DNA of 64,000 nucleotides. Source: Synechococcus sp. MU1642 (GTDB taxonomy: Bacteria; Cyanobacteriota; Cyanobacteriia; PCC-6307; Cyanobiaceae). Shown here one piece after another: positions 41,529 through 51,404 of the stretch; position 1 is the stretch's first letter, and each line of letters starts with the position of its first letter. The notes under the pieces were generated by a model, which saw only the letters and a list, made by a program, of their open reading frames with translations, searched no databases and was not told the origin of the DNA. The translations under genes were made by a program, and so were the position numbers. The stretch covers positions 62,001 through 126,000 of the forward strand of contig NZ_VTKZ01000001.1 in NCBI RefSeq assembly GCF_020514115.1, written 5' to 3'.

Positions 41529-41984
41529 GTGGTAAGAGCAGCCGCCGGCAAGAGCAGCACGCTGTCCCCCGCGGGTAGCTTGCAGGAGGTGTTTGAGCAA
41601 TGCCGGGGTCTGGGGATGCGCCTCAGCCGTCAGCGCCGCATGGTGCTCGACCTGCTCTGGAGCGAAAAGAGCCACCTAAGTGCTCGAGACATTTTTGAAC
41701 AATTGAATCTGAGGGGGCGGAGCATCGGCCACACATCGGTGTATCAGAACCTCGAAGCCCTGCAGTCGGCAGGCGTCATCGAATGTCTCGACCGTGCCAG
41801 TGGTCGCCTGTATGGCTACCGGAGTGATCCTCATAGCCATCTCACCTGTCTGGACAGTGGTTCGATCGAAGACATCGACGTTGTTCTTCCCGACGACCTG
41901 TTGCTTCAGATCGAACAGCGCACCGGCTTTTGCATCGAGTCGTACACCCTGCAATTGAACGGCCGGCGCACCCTGGAGAACTGA
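41529..41984 (+). CDS. Fur-family metal-responsive regulator
   Basis: A 151-aa protein. The winged helix-turn-helix is at about 25-90 (LSRQRRMVLDLLWSEKSHLSARDIFEQL, IGHTSVYQNLEALQSAGVIECL). A shortened metal-binding dimerisation domain follows with HSHLTCLDSG and the terminal FCIESYTLQLNG. It lacks the two CxxC structural zinc sites of typical Zur/PerR, keeping only single Cys residues. It could be one of the iron, zinc or peroxide sensors of marine Synechococcus; which one cannot be decided. GTG start. Confidence 0.85.
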   Translation: MVRAAAGKSSTLSPAGSLQEVFEQCRGLGMRLSRQRRMVLDLLWSEKSHLSARDIFEQLNLRGRSIGHTSVYQNLEALQSAGVIECLDRASGRLYGYRSDPHSHLTCLDSGSIEDIDVVLPDDLLLQIEQRTGFCIESYTLQLNGRRTLEN

Positions 41985-42028
41985 GCAGAAGCTCGTTACC
42001 TTGAGCCCAACTCTTTCGGGTTCAACGC

Positions 42029-43648
42029 TTGGCCTCCCCTTCGCCGGTGCGGATGTTGCTGCTTGCTCCGGATCTGTTCGGGGAGTCGCTGGCGCTGAAA
42101 CTCACCTCCGCCCGCACCGATTGGGAGGTGGTGCTTCGTCCTGAGCGCCTGAAGGGCTCCCCTGCCCTCGTGATCTGGTCGATCGACACCGTGGCCTCAT
42201 TGTCGGCGATTCAGCAGGAGCTGTTCGCCCTTCAGGAGCGCTGGCAGCCCGCCCCGGTGTTGCTGCTGCTTCCCAGCGGGCTACTCCTGTCGCGGGAACA
42301 GCTACTGGAGCTGCCGGCCGCCGGCCTGCTTCAAAACGTTGATGCACAGGGCCTCCAGAACGCCATTGAAACCCTGCTGCAGGGTGGTCGTGATATTCGC
42401 CTTGAGGCTGCTTCGGAGACCCAGAACCAGGGTCAAACCATGGGCCTGGGGCAGTGGTTGCTGGTGAGTGGCCTGCAGCAGGTAAGCCGCGACCTCCGGC
42501 GGGTGGAGGCCCTGCTCAATCCGCCCCCGGAGCAACCGTTGCTGTTCCTTCTGCTCCAGGGTCGCCGACGCGAATTGCGCTTCGCAAAGGGCTTGCTGCT
42601 CTGGCTTTGGGGGCCGCTGCAAATGGGCCTCGAGCATGCGGAGCCTTTGGCCCCATCCGCGTCCAGCAATGGATTACCCACCACCACGGCGATCAGCCTG
42701 CGCGAACGCAATGCCGTTGCGGTTTGGGATGCCATCAGAGACCGCATCGATGCATCGGTTCAGGCGGGATTGACTAATTCCACCGGCCGTCTGCTGGCGA
42801 TTGAAGGTCTGCACCCGGATCGCCGCCGGGAGTTGCTTCTGGCTTTGCTGCAACAGCTTGATCAGGTCTTGCAGCGCCTGCGCAGCCGCCAGGACAGCAT
42901 TGCGATAGCCCAATCCTGGGATGCCCTTCAGCCCGAGTTGCGCCAGCAGGCCCTCACCGCTTTGGCCGGCAGCTACGTTCAGATCCCCTGCGACGGCGAG
43001 CTGCAACCGGTGGTTGCATCGCTGCTCAGCCGTGCTGATCTCACCGGTGCGGACGGCGAGCTGCCGGATCCAACCGGAATGCTGGCCCCGCTGGTGGCCG
43101 ATCAGCCGATGCTGGTGAATGGCTTGCTGCTGCCGGCCGATGATCCCAGGGCCTTCCTGCAGCTGGAAACCCTGGTCAGCAATTGGCTGGTTAGGACAGC
43201 TGAACTGATTGGTGCCGAACTGTTGGATGCCTGTGGTGACTGGCCGGAGCTGCGTCGTTATCTGCTGCGGGATCCCCTACTGGCGACCCGGGAACTCGAT
43301 CGCCTCAGGAACCGCTTGAACACCCAGCTGCGTTGGGCGGATTGGGTTGAGCGCCCCATTCAGCTCTACGAAAGCCAGCGCACCCTTTTCCAGTTGCGCT
43401 CAGGTCGCATCGAACCGCTGCTGCTGACGGAGCCCCGCGATAAAGAGCTCAATCAGCTGGGTTGGTGGCAGCGGCAGGTGGCCTTGCTGTTGGAAGCCAG
43501 GGATGCCCTCGCACCTCAGGTGCAGGCCCTGGTGCGCCGGATCGGCGACCTTGCTGTGATCCTGCTCACTCAGGTGCTGGGTCGCGCTATCGGTCTAGTT
43601 GGGCGGGGCATTGCCCAGGGCATGGGACGCAGCTTCGGCCGCGGTTAG
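42029..43648 (+). CDS. DUF3685 protein (Ycf55-like)
   Basis: A 539-aa cyanobacterial and plastid family protein. The N-terminal 110 residues resemble a response-regulator receiver (RMLLLAPDLFGESLALKL, VLLLLPSGLL) without the phosphorylatable Asp cluster. The large C-terminal part is DUF3685 with helical repeats (ELRRYLLRDPLLATRELDRLRNRL) and a hydrophobic end (IGDLAVILLTQVLGRAIGLVGR) that may associate with membranes. TTG at 42029 is used; an ATG eight codons later is possible. Function unknown. Confidence 0.78.
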   Translation: MASPSPVRMLLLAPDLFGESLALKLTSARTDWEVVLRPERLKGSPALVIWSIDTVASLSAIQQELFALQERWQPAPVLLLLPSGLLLSREQLLELPAAGLLQNVDAQGLQNAIETLLQGGRDIRLEAASETQNQGQTMGLGQWLLVSGLQQVSRDLRRVEALLNPPPEQPLLFLLLQGRRRELRFAKGLLLWLWGPLQMGLEHAEPLAPSASSNGLPTTTAISLRERNAVAVWDAIRDRIDASVQAGLTNSTGRLLAIEGLHPDRRRELLLALLQQLDQVLQRLRSRQDSIAIAQSWDALQPELRQQALTALAGSYVQIPCDGELQPVVASLLSRADLTGADGELPDPTGMLAPLVADQPMLVNGLLLPADDPRAFLQLETLVSNWLVRTAELIGAELLDACGDWPELRRYLLRDPLLATRELDRLRNRLNTQLRWADWVERPIQLYESQRTLFQLRSGRIEPLLLTEPRDKELNQLGWWQRQVALLLEARDALAPQVQALVRRIGDLAVILLTQVLGRAIGLVGRGIAQGMGRSFGRG

Positions 43649-43663
43649 GCGCCTGGGTCCACA

Positions 43664-44230
43664 ATGGCGATCCGCTGCTTCGGCTTGATGCTTGCTTTGG
43701 TGCGCTGTCTGATCACCGTTTCGATCGCGCTGCTGCTCCATGTCGCTCCAGCCGCCGCTGTGTTGAACAGTGACAGCTACGACGGCAACATCTATGCCCT
43801 CTACGCCGGCAACGGTTCGTTGGTGCCTCCCGCTAACACTCTGGAGGAGTCCCTTGCGGAGGGACGCACGGCCGTGATCATCTACTACTTGGATGACAGC
43901 GCCGTGAGCAAACGCTTCGCTCCGGTGGTGTCTGAACTGCAACGGCTTTGGGGCCGCAGCATTGATCTGCTGCCGCTCTCCACCGATCCGCTACAGGGCC
44001 GTGAAGCCCTGGGGGCCGGTGATCCAGCCACCTATTGGTCCGGAACCATTCCTCAGGTGGTGGTGATCGGTACCGATGGCCGGATTGTTCTCGATCAGAA
44101 GGGTCAGGTTCCCCTGGCGGCGATCAACGATGCCATTAGCGCCTCCACCGGTCTTCCCGCTCCCGATCTAGGGCGGATTAACCAGGAAGGCAGCTTCAAC
44201 GAAGTGAACATCGAAGTCACCGCTAACTGA
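43664..44230 (+). CDS. Thylakoid/lumenal thioredoxin-like protein (photosystem I accumulation factor type)
   Basis: A 188-aa protein with a signal peptide (about 1-32, LITVSIALLLHVAPAAA). The thioredoxin-like domain includes YDGNIYALYAGNGSLVPP, AVIIYYLDDSAVSKRFAPVV and the cis-Pro-like SGTIPQVVVIG. The CxxC active site is replaced (DDSAVS), so it is not a normal disulfide reductase. The pattern matches the cyanobacterial family annotated as thylakoid membrane PSI accumulation factor. I infer a lumenal or membrane-attached assembly role. Confidence 0.65.
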   Translation: MAIRCFGLMLALVRCLITVSIALLLHVAPAAAVLNSDSYDGNIYALYAGNGSLVPPANTLEESLAEGRTAVIIYYLDDSAVSKRFAPVVSELQRLWGRSIDLLPLSTDPLQGREALGAGDPATYWSGTIPQVVVIGTDGRIVLDQKGQVPLAAINDAISASTGLPAPDLGRINQEGSFNEVNIEVTAN

Positions 44231-44294
44231 GACGCCCACAGCCACGGCGCCTACGCTGCCGGCCAGTTGTCCCGGTCGCTGAGCCGGATCCGCT

Positions 44295-45455
44295 GTGTCG
44301 CTGCTGCTTGCTCCGCTAGGCCTTGGACTCGCCGTGGCCTGGTTGGAGCTCCGCCACCGCCTGAGACCGGCTTCGCCGTTGCGGATGACTCCTCGCAACT
44401 GGCGCGTCGATGATCTGAGCGGCCGGCTCCGCATCGAAGGTGTGTTGGAGATCAGCAACCCCCACCCCCGCATGGAGGTTTTTGTGCCGGAGCTGCGGGT
44501 CGAACCCGTTCTGCTTGGGTCCTTCGACCCCGCCGGTCTGGAGGTGAAAACGCGGATCATTGCTGACCATCCCGATGAGGAGACCAGGGCGGACGGCTAC
44601 TGGGCGGCTTACATCGTCAAAGGACGCAAGACCACGCGTGCTCGGGTTTCGATCGAGATCACCGGACCAACGCCATCGGCCCGGGTTGACAGCCTCTGGG
44701 TGGATGCCCACTGGGTGAATTACGGACCCTTCGGTCGCTTGCAGCGCCGTCAGGGCGTGCTGGTTCCCCTGACCCGTCCTAAACCCCTGCAGCCCGATCA
44801 AGCCAACTTCCGCCAGGGGGAGGGCTGCCGTGTGCTGCCGCTGCGCACCCACCTGCTCGGACCCCTGGATGACTCCATTGACGTCTTGCGGACCTATGCC
44901 GCCGATTTGGTCCAGCCCGGCGACATACTCACCATCGGCGAGACCCCCGTGGCTGTGATCCAGGGGCGCTATCGCCATCCCAGTGAGGTGGAACCAGGCA
45001 TGGTGGCGCGTCTGGCTTGCCGTGTGTTCCACCCCACCAGCAGCCTGGCGACTGCCTGCGGCATGCAGACCTTGATCGATTTGGTGGGCCCGACGCGGGT
45101 GCTTGCGGCCTGGCTGGGGGGCCTGCTGATGAAGCTGGTGGGCATCCCCGGGGGCTTCTATCGCCTCGCCGGTGATCAGGCTCGCTTGATCGACGACATC
45201 ACCGGAACCACACCGCCCTACGACCAGACCATCGTTTTGGGTCCATCGCAGGCCGAGCAGTTCTGTCGTGATGCCTCTGCTGAACTCGGGGTTGACGTAG
45301 CCATCGTCGACGTCAACGACCTCGGCCGAGTGAAGGTACTGGCTTCCAGCCCCGGATGTGATGAGGGCTTGCTGGGTCGGGCCCTGCGCCCCAATCCCGC
45401 TGGCAATGCCAATGAGCGCACCCCCCTGGTCTTGGTGCGGCCAGGCCTGGAATGA
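44295..45455 (+). CDS. CofE-like F420-0 gamma-glutamyl ligase family protein
   Basis: A 386-aa protein related to CofE (F420-0:gamma-glutamyl ligase). The N-terminal part has a membrane-like segment and a cyanobacteria-specific domain (about 1-170). The C-terminal part carries the CofE-like block: VLPLRTHLLGPLDDSIDVL, YAADLVQPGDILTIGETPVAVIQGR, and CGMQTLIDLVG. Cyanobacteria of this type are not known to make F420, so the substrate is unknown. GTG start. It lies between the thioredoxin-like gene and a GNAT-like gene. Confidence 0.75.
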   Translation: MSLLLAPLGLGLAVAWLELRHRLRPASPLRMTPRNWRVDDLSGRLRIEGVLEISNPHPRMEVFVPELRVEPVLLGSFDPAGLEVKTRIIADHPDEETRADGYWAAYIVKGRKTTRARVSIEITGPTPSARVDSLWVDAHWVNYGPFGRLQRRQGVLVPLTRPKPLQPDQANFRQGEGCRVLPLRTHLLGPLDDSIDVLRTYAADLVQPGDILTIGETPVAVIQGRYRHPSEVEPGMVARLACRVFHPTSSLATACGMQTLIDLVGPTRVLAAWLGGLLMKLVGIPGGFYRLAGDQARLIDDITGTTPPYDQTIVLGPSQAEQFCRDASAELGVDVAIVDVNDLGRVKVLASSPGCDEGLLGRALRPNPAGNANERTPLVLVRPGLE

Positions 45456-45493
45456 GCGATACATTGTGAACAGTTGGGCTTGGAGGGTGTCCG

Positions 45494-46525
45494 GTGACAG
45501 AACCCAAGACAACCTCCATCCGTATTGAGCCCCTCAATCCGGCCCACCTAGCGCAGTGGAATCAAGACGCGCCGATCAATCAGCTCTCACGGTTTCAGGG
45601 CTTTCTGATCGGTGAATGGCTTTCAAGAGTCGAGCAGCGCTTCCCTGATCTGCTTCCCAGCCGCTCGCCTCGTTGCTTGATGGCCCTTGATGCTGATCGC
45701 CCGGTGGCCAGTGTTGTGGCGCGGCCGTTCAACCGCCGCGGCAGCTGCTGGATCCTCCATTTGCCGGAGCTGCTGGGGCCGGTGGACGATCACAGCCATC
45801 GCATCATTCAGCAGTCCTTGCTTCAGCAGGCCCTGCAGTCCTGGACGGCCCAGATTTGCAGCTGGGTGATCCGTTGTCCGGCCACCGATGCCGATGCCAT
45901 CGCCCTGCTGCGGGAGCTTGGTTTTCAACCGCTTCGCCCATATCAGTGCTGGTGTCCACCAGGTGGCGAGGTTGAGTCAATGGGCAGCGATCAGCTGCCT
46001 GCGGGTCTGCGTTGGGCGGCATTGAACCGCCGCACCGCCCAGTTGCTGTGGCCGATCGAGCAGGGCGGCAGCCACAGCCACCTGCGTCAGATCACCGACC
46101 GCCATTGGCTGGATCTGCTGGACCGGAACGGACCCGGCTGCGGCGTGCTCATGGCCGGAGACGCTGTTCTTGCAGGCTGCATCCGCCTTCCCGACGCGGG
46201 CGAGGCCGGTTTCCTGGAGCTGATGCGTGACGTCGCCTGGGATCCCCGGCTGGATCAGGCCCTTCCCCACATTTTGAACGGAATCATTCAGCGCGGCCGC
46301 CCCCGTGGGCTGCTCACAGCGTTTGACGATGCACCCCTCAGCCGGATCTTGGAGGCCGAGGGGTGGACCCGCGGCGAAGAGCAGCTGCTGCTCGGACGAA
46401 GCATGTGGCGGCGTCAGTCACCCCAGCGCAACTCGCAGCTGTCCCGATCGCTCGATCAGGTGCTGGGCCGTTTGCGGCCCCAGGGCACACCCCTTCCCAC
46501 GCCAAGCCTGGGTGATCGGCACTGA
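45494..46525 (+). CDS. GNAT-like hypothetical protein
   Basis: A 343-aa soluble protein with two regions resembling N-acetyltransferase folds (GSCWILHLPELLGPVDDHSHRII and AGFLELMRDVAWDPRLDQ, LLRELGFQPLRPYQCW). The acetyl-CoA P-loop (RxxGxG/A) is not convincing, so catalytic activity is uncertain. GTG start preceded by GGAGG with a good seven-base spacing. Its stop overlaps the yqgF start by one base. Confidence 0.65.
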   Translation: MTEPKTTSIRIEPLNPAHLAQWNQDAPINQLSRFQGFLIGEWLSRVEQRFPDLLPSRSPRCLMALDADRPVASVVARPFNRRGSCWILHLPELLGPVDDHSHRIIQQSLLQQALQSWTAQICSWVIRCPATDADAIALLRELGFQPLRPYQCWCPPGGEVESMGSDQLPAGLRWAALNRRTAQLLWPIEQGGSHSHLRQITDRHWLDLLDRNGPGCGVLMAGDAVLAGCIRLPDAGEAGFLELMRDVAWDPRLDQALPHILNGIIQRGRPRGLLTAFDDAPLSRILEAEGWTRGEEQLLLGRSMWRRQSPQRNSQLSRSLDQVLGRLRPQGTPLPTPSLGDRH

Positions 46526-47001
46526 TGCGCCCGCGTCCCTGTTCGATCCTCAGCCTTGATGTGGGCCGGCGGCGTATCGGCCTGGCCGGCTGCGATGCCC
46601 TCGGCATTAGCGTCACCCCCCTTACTGCCCTGCGTCGCGGTCGCTTTGATGCCGATCTGGTCGTTCTGCGGTCTCATTGCCGCGAACGCTCAGTGCAGGG
46701 GCTCGTGGTGGGATTGCCCCTGGATGCCGCGGGCCAGCCCACTGCCCAGGCGGAGCATTGCCAGCGTTACGGCCTGCGGCTGGCAGCCGCCCTTGAGCTG
46801 CCCCTGGCCTGGGTGAATGAACACAGCAGCACCTGGGCGGCCGGTGAACAGTTCGGGTTGACGGGTGACCGCAGCGGGCGTCTGGACAGTGCAGCCGCTG
46901 CCCTGCTGCTGGAGCAGTGGCTGGAGGAGGGTCCGGAGCTCAAACCGGCCCAACAGAGTGCGTCAAGGTCGGGCGCCGGGGCGGGCGATGGTGGATCCTA
47001 A
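46525..47001 (+). CDS. yqgF: YqgF/RuvX, putative 16S rRNA-processing RNase or Holliday junction resolvase
   Basis: A 158-aa RNase H-fold nuclease. Catalytic acidic motifs are LSLDVGRRRIGLA (first Asp), VVGLPLD and VNEHSSTW (Glu), and DSAAAALLLEQWLE (last Asp). In E. coli the enzyme processes pre-16S rRNA ends. The final 20 residues are Ser/Gly-rich. ATG in a one-base overlap with the previous stop; the next gene starts about 20 bases downstream. Likely part of a plus-strand operon to proB. Confidence 0.9.
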   Translation: MRPRPCSILSLDVGRRRIGLAGCDALGISVTPLTALRRGRFDADLVVLRSHCRERSVQGLVVGLPLDAAGQPTAQAEHCQRYGLRLAAALELPLAWVNEHSSTWAAGEQFGLTGDRSGRLDSAAAALLLEQWLEEGPELKPAQQSASRSGAGAGDGGS

Positions 47002-47021
47002 GCCCAGTCAGAGCCGCGTCT

Positions 47022-47576
47022 ATGTCTGAGTCGGGCCCCGGTAAGAGCAGCGATCACCCCACCTTGCTGGTACGCGACCGCGAGGGCCATGACCTGCTGT
47101 GCTTCCTCGAGCATCTGATCCCCATCGAGGGGCAGGACTACGCCCTGCTCTCGCCGGTCGACACGCCCGTGTCGCTGTTTCGGCTTAATGACGATGCTGA
47201 GCCAGTGCCGATCACGGAAGTCGCCAGCAGCGAGCCGATTCTCTCGGTGGCTGATGTGGTGCTCCAGGAGCACGACCTGGTCTTGGTGCGATCGGCGATC
47301 ACCCTCACCGTCAGTGGTGAATTGGAGGAGCCGGATCAGGACGAGCTCGATGAGCTGGAGGACGATGACGACGTTGATGAGGACGCCGAGACCTTTGAAC
47401 TGCTGGTGAGCTTCATGGTCGAAGCGGAGGAATACGGCCTTTACATCCCGCTCGATCCTTTCCTGGTGTTGGTGCGGATGGTCGATGGTCAGGCGGTGCT
47501 TCTGAGCGACGATGAGCTCGACCGCGTTCAACCCTTGATTGAGGCCGAACTGGAGGAGCGTGAATGGCCGGATTGA
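47022..47576 (+). CDS. DUF3727 protein
   Basis: A 184-aa cytosolic acidic protein of the cyanobacterial/plant DUF3727 family, with a DUF1292-like N-terminus (LLVRDREGHDLLCFLEHLIPIEGQDYALLSPVDTPV). A strongly acidic segment (DELDELEDDDDVDEDAE) sits in the middle, followed by the VEAEEYGLYIPLDPFLVLVR domain. The frame is open upstream within yqgF; the ATG at 47022 is the natural start. It overlaps the YqeG gene by 13 bases. Function unknown. Confidence 0.82.
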   Translation: MSESGPGKSSDHPTLLVRDREGHDLLCFLEHLIPIEGQDYALLSPVDTPVSLFRLNDDAEPVPITEVASSEPILSVADVVLQEHDLVLVRSAITLTVSGELEEPDQDELDELEDDDDVDEDAETFELLVSFMVEAEEYGLYIPLDPFLVLVRMVDGQAVLLSDDELDRVQPLIEAELEEREWPD

Positions 47577-48085
47577 CGGCACAGCATTGGTTGACCCCTG
47601 ATTGGGATTCGCATCTCACCATTGCCCAGCTTTCGATACCCCACCTCACGGCCCATGGCCTGATGGCTGCTGTGATCGATGTCGACCGCACCCTCCTGCC
47701 CGGTCGTGATGTGACCTTGCCAGGGCCTGTGCGCGACTGGCTGGTTGATGCCGGCCGCCGCCTGCAACTGCATCTGTTCAGCAACAACCCCTCCCGCGAT
47801 CGGATTGCCGCTGTGGCTGATCAGCTGGAGGTCAGCTTCACCTTTGGTGCTGGCAAGCCCCGGCGTGGCGCCCTGCGCAGCGTGGTTCGCGATCTCGCGC
47901 TGCCACCGGAGGCGATCGCGATGATCGGAGACCGTGTGTTCACAGATGTGCTCTGCGGCAACCGGATGGGGCTTTACACGGTGTTGGTGCGTCCGGTTCG
48001 AGAGGATGGCAAGCCCTGCCGCCATGACCGAGTGCAGCGGTTTGAACGCGCCATGGCCCGCGTCATGGGGGCGCCTTCAGCATGA
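47564..48085 (+). CDS. YqeG-type HAD phosphatase
   Basis: A 173-aa HAD-superfamily IIIA phosphatase. Motif I is VIDVDRTLLPG (nucleophile Asp and second Asp), motif II SNNPSRDRI, motif III GAGKPRRGAL, and motif IV IGDRVFTDVLCGNRMGLYTVLVRPV. YqeG relatives include phosphatidylglycerophosphate phosphatases in other lineages, so PG synthesis is one possible role. Coupled to proB by an ATGA overlap. Confidence 0.87.
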   Translation: MAGLTAQHWLTPDWDSHLTIAQLSIPHLTAHGLMAAVIDVDRTLLPGRDVTLPGPVRDWLVDAGRRLQLHLFSNNPSRDRIAAVADQLEVSFTFGAGKPRRGALRSVVRDLALPPEAIAMIGDRVFTDVLCGNRMGLYTVLVRPVREDGKPCRHDRVQRFERAMARVMGAPSA

Positions 48086-49155
48086 CCCTGTGGGTCGTGA
48101 AAGTCGGTACCAGCCTGCTTCGGGGGGAGACAGCCGCCACAATTGATGGCTACGCCCGCTGCTTCGCAGAGGCCATGGCCCGGGGGGATCAGGTGGTGCT
48201 GGTCACCAGTGGTGCCGTTGGGCTGGGCTGCCAGAAGCTGGCTCTCTCCAGTCGACCTGACACGGTTGTTGCTCTGCAGGCCGCTGCAGCCATCGGGCAG
48301 GGCGCGCTCATGGCTCTTTATGAGGGAGCGATGGAACGCCACGGCTATTCCGTGGCTCAAGTGTTGCTGACCCGCTCCGATCTGGCCGATCGCCGTCGCT
48401 ATCAGAACGCTTCGGGCACCTTGCGGCAGCTGCTGAGCTGGGGGGTGCTGCCGGTGATCAACGAGAACGATGCCCTCTCGCCGGCGGAGTTGCGCTTCGG
48501 CGACAACGACACCCTTTCGGCTTTGGTGGCCGCCGCTGTTGAAGCGCAGCAACTAATCCTGCTCACGGATGTTGACCGCCTTTATTCCTCCGATCCGCGG
48601 GTTGATGCCAATGCCGAACCGATCTCGGATGTTCGCCACCCCCGGGAGCTGGACCAGCTCGAACAGGGGGCCGGCGACGGCGGTCGCTGGGGCACCGGCG
48701 GCATGACCACGAAGCTGGCGGCAGCCCGCATCGCCACCGCTAGTGGCATCACTGTGCAGCTCGCCGATGGCCGCGACACCGCTCGCCTCGAGGCCTTGTT
48801 GCAGGGGGAACGGGGGGGGACAGTGTTCCATCCCCACCCCGAACCTCTGGGTAATCGACGCAGTTGGCTCGCCCACGTGCTTCGGCCTGAGGGTGAACTG
48901 CAGCTGGATGCGGGGGCCTGTGATGCGCTGCAGCACCGTGGCGCGTCTCTGCTGCTGGTGGGTGTGACAGCGGTGCGGGGCGATTTCGCAGCCAATCAAC
49001 CCGTTCAGTTGCTGGACCCCCAGGGCGAGGACCTGGGCCGTGGCCTCTGTTCGATGGACAGCGACCAGCTGCGGGCCGCGATGAATGATCCATCGCCGGG
49101 GGAGTCCTCCCCGGTGGTGGTGCATCGCGATGGTCTGGTGCTTCGCAGTCGGTAA
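48082..49155 (+). CDS. proB: Glutamate 5-kinase
   Basis: The first enzyme of proline synthesis, phosphorylating glutamate. The amino-acid kinase domain (about 1-260) has [31 protein letters not shown] and [17 protein letters not shown]-terminal PUA domain follows (about 275-357, [17 protein letters not shown]). The length is normal for the two-domain form, which is feedback-inhibited by proline. ATG overlaps the YqeG stop. Confidence 0.95.
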   Translation: MTLWVVKVGTSLLRGETAATIDGYARCFAEAMARGDQVVLVTSGAVGLGCQKLALSSRPDTVVALQAAAAIGQGALMALYEGAMERHGYSVAQVLLTRSDLADRRRYQNASGTLRQLLSWGVLPVINENDALSPAELRFGDNDTLSALVAAAVEAQQLILLTDVDRLYSSDPRVDANAEPISDVRHPRELDQLEQGAGDGGRWGTGGMTTKLAAARIATASGITVQLADGRDTARLEALLQGERGGTVFHPHPEPLGNRRSWLAHVLRPEGELQLDAGACDALQHRGASLLLVGVTAVRGDFAANQPVQLLDPQGEDLGRGLCSMDSDQLRAAMNDPSPGESSPVVVHRDGLVLRSR

Positions 49156-49190
49156 CCACGTCTACGATCCGCCGGAATGTTCTGGCCTCC

Positions 49191-50234
49191 ATGCGTTTCA
49201 GCACCCTGATCAAGGTTTTGCAGACCGGTGATGCAGGCTTGCGCTGGAGCCAGGCGGGCTTGGACCCATGGCTTGAAGGTGCTGCTTCGCTCGATCAGGC
49301 CTCAGCTGAGCAGATCAGCTTTTTGGAGAAGGGCAACGCCCTCACTTCGGCCTTGGGTGCCAGCGGCGTGGGTGCCCTGTTGCTACCCGATCAACAGGAT
49401 CTGATTGATCTGGCGTCGCAGCGTGGCATCGCCTTTGCGGTCTTCGCTGATCCGCGCCTGGCTTTTGCTGAAGCCCTCGATCAGTTGCATCCCCGCCGCC
49501 GGCCCTTGGCGGAGATTCACCCCTCGGCGGTGATCGATGAACGGGCTGTGGTGGGCCCAGGCACGGCGGTGGGCCCGCGGGTATGCATCGGTGAGGGAAG
49601 CCGCCTTGGTGCCGACTGCATCGTTCATCCTGGGGTCGTGATCTACGCAGACGTGGTGGTGGGTGATGGCTGCGAGCTGCACGCCAATGCCGTGCTCCAT
49701 CCCGGCAGTCGTCTCGGACGTGGCTGTGTGGTGAACTCCAATGCCGTTGTCGGCTCCGAGGGCTTTGGCTTCGTGCCGACAGCGAAAGGATGGCGAAAAA
49801 TGCCGCAGACCGGCCAGGTGGTTATTGAAGACGGCGTTGAGGTGGGCAGCTGCACCACCATCGATCGCCCTTCCGTTGGGGAGACCCGCATTGGTGCCGG
49901 CACCAAGATCGACAACCTTGTGCAGATCGGTCATGGGGTCACCACTGGGCGTGGCTGTGCCTTCGCGTCCCAGGTGGGCATCGCCGGCGGCGCCCGGATC
50001 GGTCAGGGGGTAATCCTGGCGGGCCAGGTCGGGGTCGCCAATCGTGTTGTCGTCGGCGATCGCGTCATCGCCAGCTCCAAGACCGGCATTACCGGTGATG
50101 TGGCCCCCGGAGAGGTGGTGAGTGGTTTTCCCGCGATTCCGAATCGCCTCTGGCTGCGATGCGCCGTCACCTTCAGCAAGCTGCCGGAGATGGCCAAGAC
50201 CCTGCGGGAGCTGAAACGCGACACCCCTCAGTAA
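49191..50234 (+). CDS. lpxD: UDP-3-O-acylglucosamine N-acyltransferase
   Basis: An outer-membrane lipid A biosynthesis enzyme. The N-terminal LpxD domain (about 1-100) is followed by left-handed beta-helix hexapeptide repeats ([21 protein letters not shown] and later) with the catalytic-loop motif SEGFGFVPT (substrate-binding Phe) and [22 protein letters not shown]. The 347-aa length is typical. Its presence fits a Gram-negative envelope with LPS-like lipids. Confidence 0.93.
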   Translation: MRFSTLIKVLQTGDAGLRWSQAGLDPWLEGAASLDQASAEQISFLEKGNALTSALGASGVGALLLPDQQDLIDLASQRGIAFAVFADPRLAFAEALDQLHPRRRPLAEIHPSAVIDERAVVGPGTAVGPRVCIGEGSRLGADCIVHPGVVIYADVVVGDGCELHANAVLHPGSRLGRGCVVNSNAVVGSEGFGFVPTAKGWRKMPQTGQVVIEDGVEVGSCTTIDRPSVGETRIGAGTKIDNLVQIGHGVTTGRGCAFASQVGIAGGARIGQGVILAGQVGVANRVVVGDRVIASSKTGITGDVAPGEVVSGFPAIPNRLWLRCAVTFSKLPEMAKTLRELKRDTPQ

Positions 50235-50266
50235 CCTCAGCGGTCGACCTGCCGCACAGCACCGTC

Positions 50267-51340
50267 ATGGCTCAGCACCGCGTCGTTCTCCTGCCCGGTG
50301 ATGGCATCGGCCCCGAGATCACCGCTGTCGCCCGTCAGCTGCTGGAGGTGGTGAGCCAGCGCCATGATTTTTCGCTGAGCTTCGAAGAGCAGCCCATCGG
50401 CGGCAGCGCCATCGATGCCACCGGTGAGCCGTTGCCCACTAGCACCCTGGAGGCCTGCAAGGCTGCCGATGCGGTGTTGCTGGCCGCCATCGGCAGCCCC
50501 CGCTTCGACAGCCTTCCCCGCGAGAAACGGCCAGAGACAGGCTTGCTTGGCCTGCGCTCCGGTATGGAGCTGTTCGCCAATCTGCGGCCGGTGAAGATTG
50601 TTCCGGCCCTCATCGATGCCAGCAGCCTCAAGCGTGAGGTGATCGACGGGGTGGATTTGATGGTGGTGCGGGAACTCACCGGGGGGATTTATTTCGGTCA
50701 GCCCAAGGGACGCATCCAGACCGAGGGGGAGGAGCGCGGTTTCAACACCATGACCTACTCCGCCTCGGAGGTGGATCGGATTGCAAAGGTGGCCTTTGAA
50801 ATCGCCCAGGAACGGCGGGGCCGGCTCTGCTCGGTGGACAAGGCAAATGTGCTCGATGTCAGCCAGCTCTGGCGGGACCGGGTTGATGCCATGGCGCCCA
50901 CCTATGGCGGTGTGGAGGTGAGTCACATGTATGTGGACAACGCGGCGATGCAGCTGGTGCGTGATCCACGCCAGTTCGATGTGCTGCTCACCGGCAACCT
51001 TTTCGGCGATATCCTCAGCGACGAGGCAGCGATGCTTACCGGCTCCATCGGCATGCTGCCCTCGGCCTCCCTTGGCAGTGAGGGACCTGGTCTGTTTGAG
51101 CCTGTGCACGGTTCCGCCCCTGACATCGCCGGTCAGGACAAGGCCAACCCCATGGCCATGGTGCTGTCGGCCGCAATGATGCTGCGCATTGGTTTGAAAG
51201 AATCCGCGGCCGCCGATGATCTGGAAGCGGCCGTCGATGCCGTTCTGGCCGGTGGCTTCCGCACCGGTGATCTGATGGCAGAAGGCTGCATCCAGCTGGG
51301 TTGTCGCGCCATGGGTGAGCAATTGCTTAAAGCTCTTTAA
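50267..51340 (+). CDS. leuB: 3-isopropylmalate dehydrogenase
   Basis: Oxidative decarboxylation of 3-isopropylmalate in leucine synthesis, NAD-dependent. The substrate-binding [14 protein letters not shown], metal-binding [33 protein letters not shown] and cofactor-selective [25 protein letters not shown] segments are intact. 357 aa from the ATG at 50267 ([17 protein letters not shown]). A short inverted repeat (GCCCGA and TCGGGC at about 51341-51363) after the stop may be a weak terminator. Confidence 0.95.
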   Translation: MAQHRVVLLPGDGIGPEITAVARQLLEVVSQRHDFSLSFEEQPIGGSAIDATGEPLPTSTLEACKAADAVLLAAIGSPRFDSLPREKRPETGLLGLRSGMELFANLRPVKIVPALIDASSLKREVIDGVDLMVVRELTGGIYFGQPKGRIQTEGEERGFNTMTYSASEVDRIAKVAFEIAQERRGRLCSVDKANVLDVSQLWRDRVDAMAPTYGGVEVSHMYVDNAAMQLVRDPRQFDVLLTGNLFGDILSDEAAMLTGSIGMLPSASLGSEGPGLFEPVHGSAPDIAGQDKANPMAMVLSAAMMLRIGLKESAAADDLEAAVDAVLAGGFRTGDLMAEGCIQLGCRAMGEQLLKAL

Positions 51341-51404
51341 GCCCGAGATTGGTGCAATCGGGCCCTGATCTGGCAGGATCGCCGAGCCCGTAGTCCCTGC
51401 GTCG

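Noticed and set aside
50237-51322. Minus-strand open frame of 361 codons opposite leuB
   Set aside because: It covers leuB almost exactly, which is intact and conserved; the antisense has no recognisable motif.
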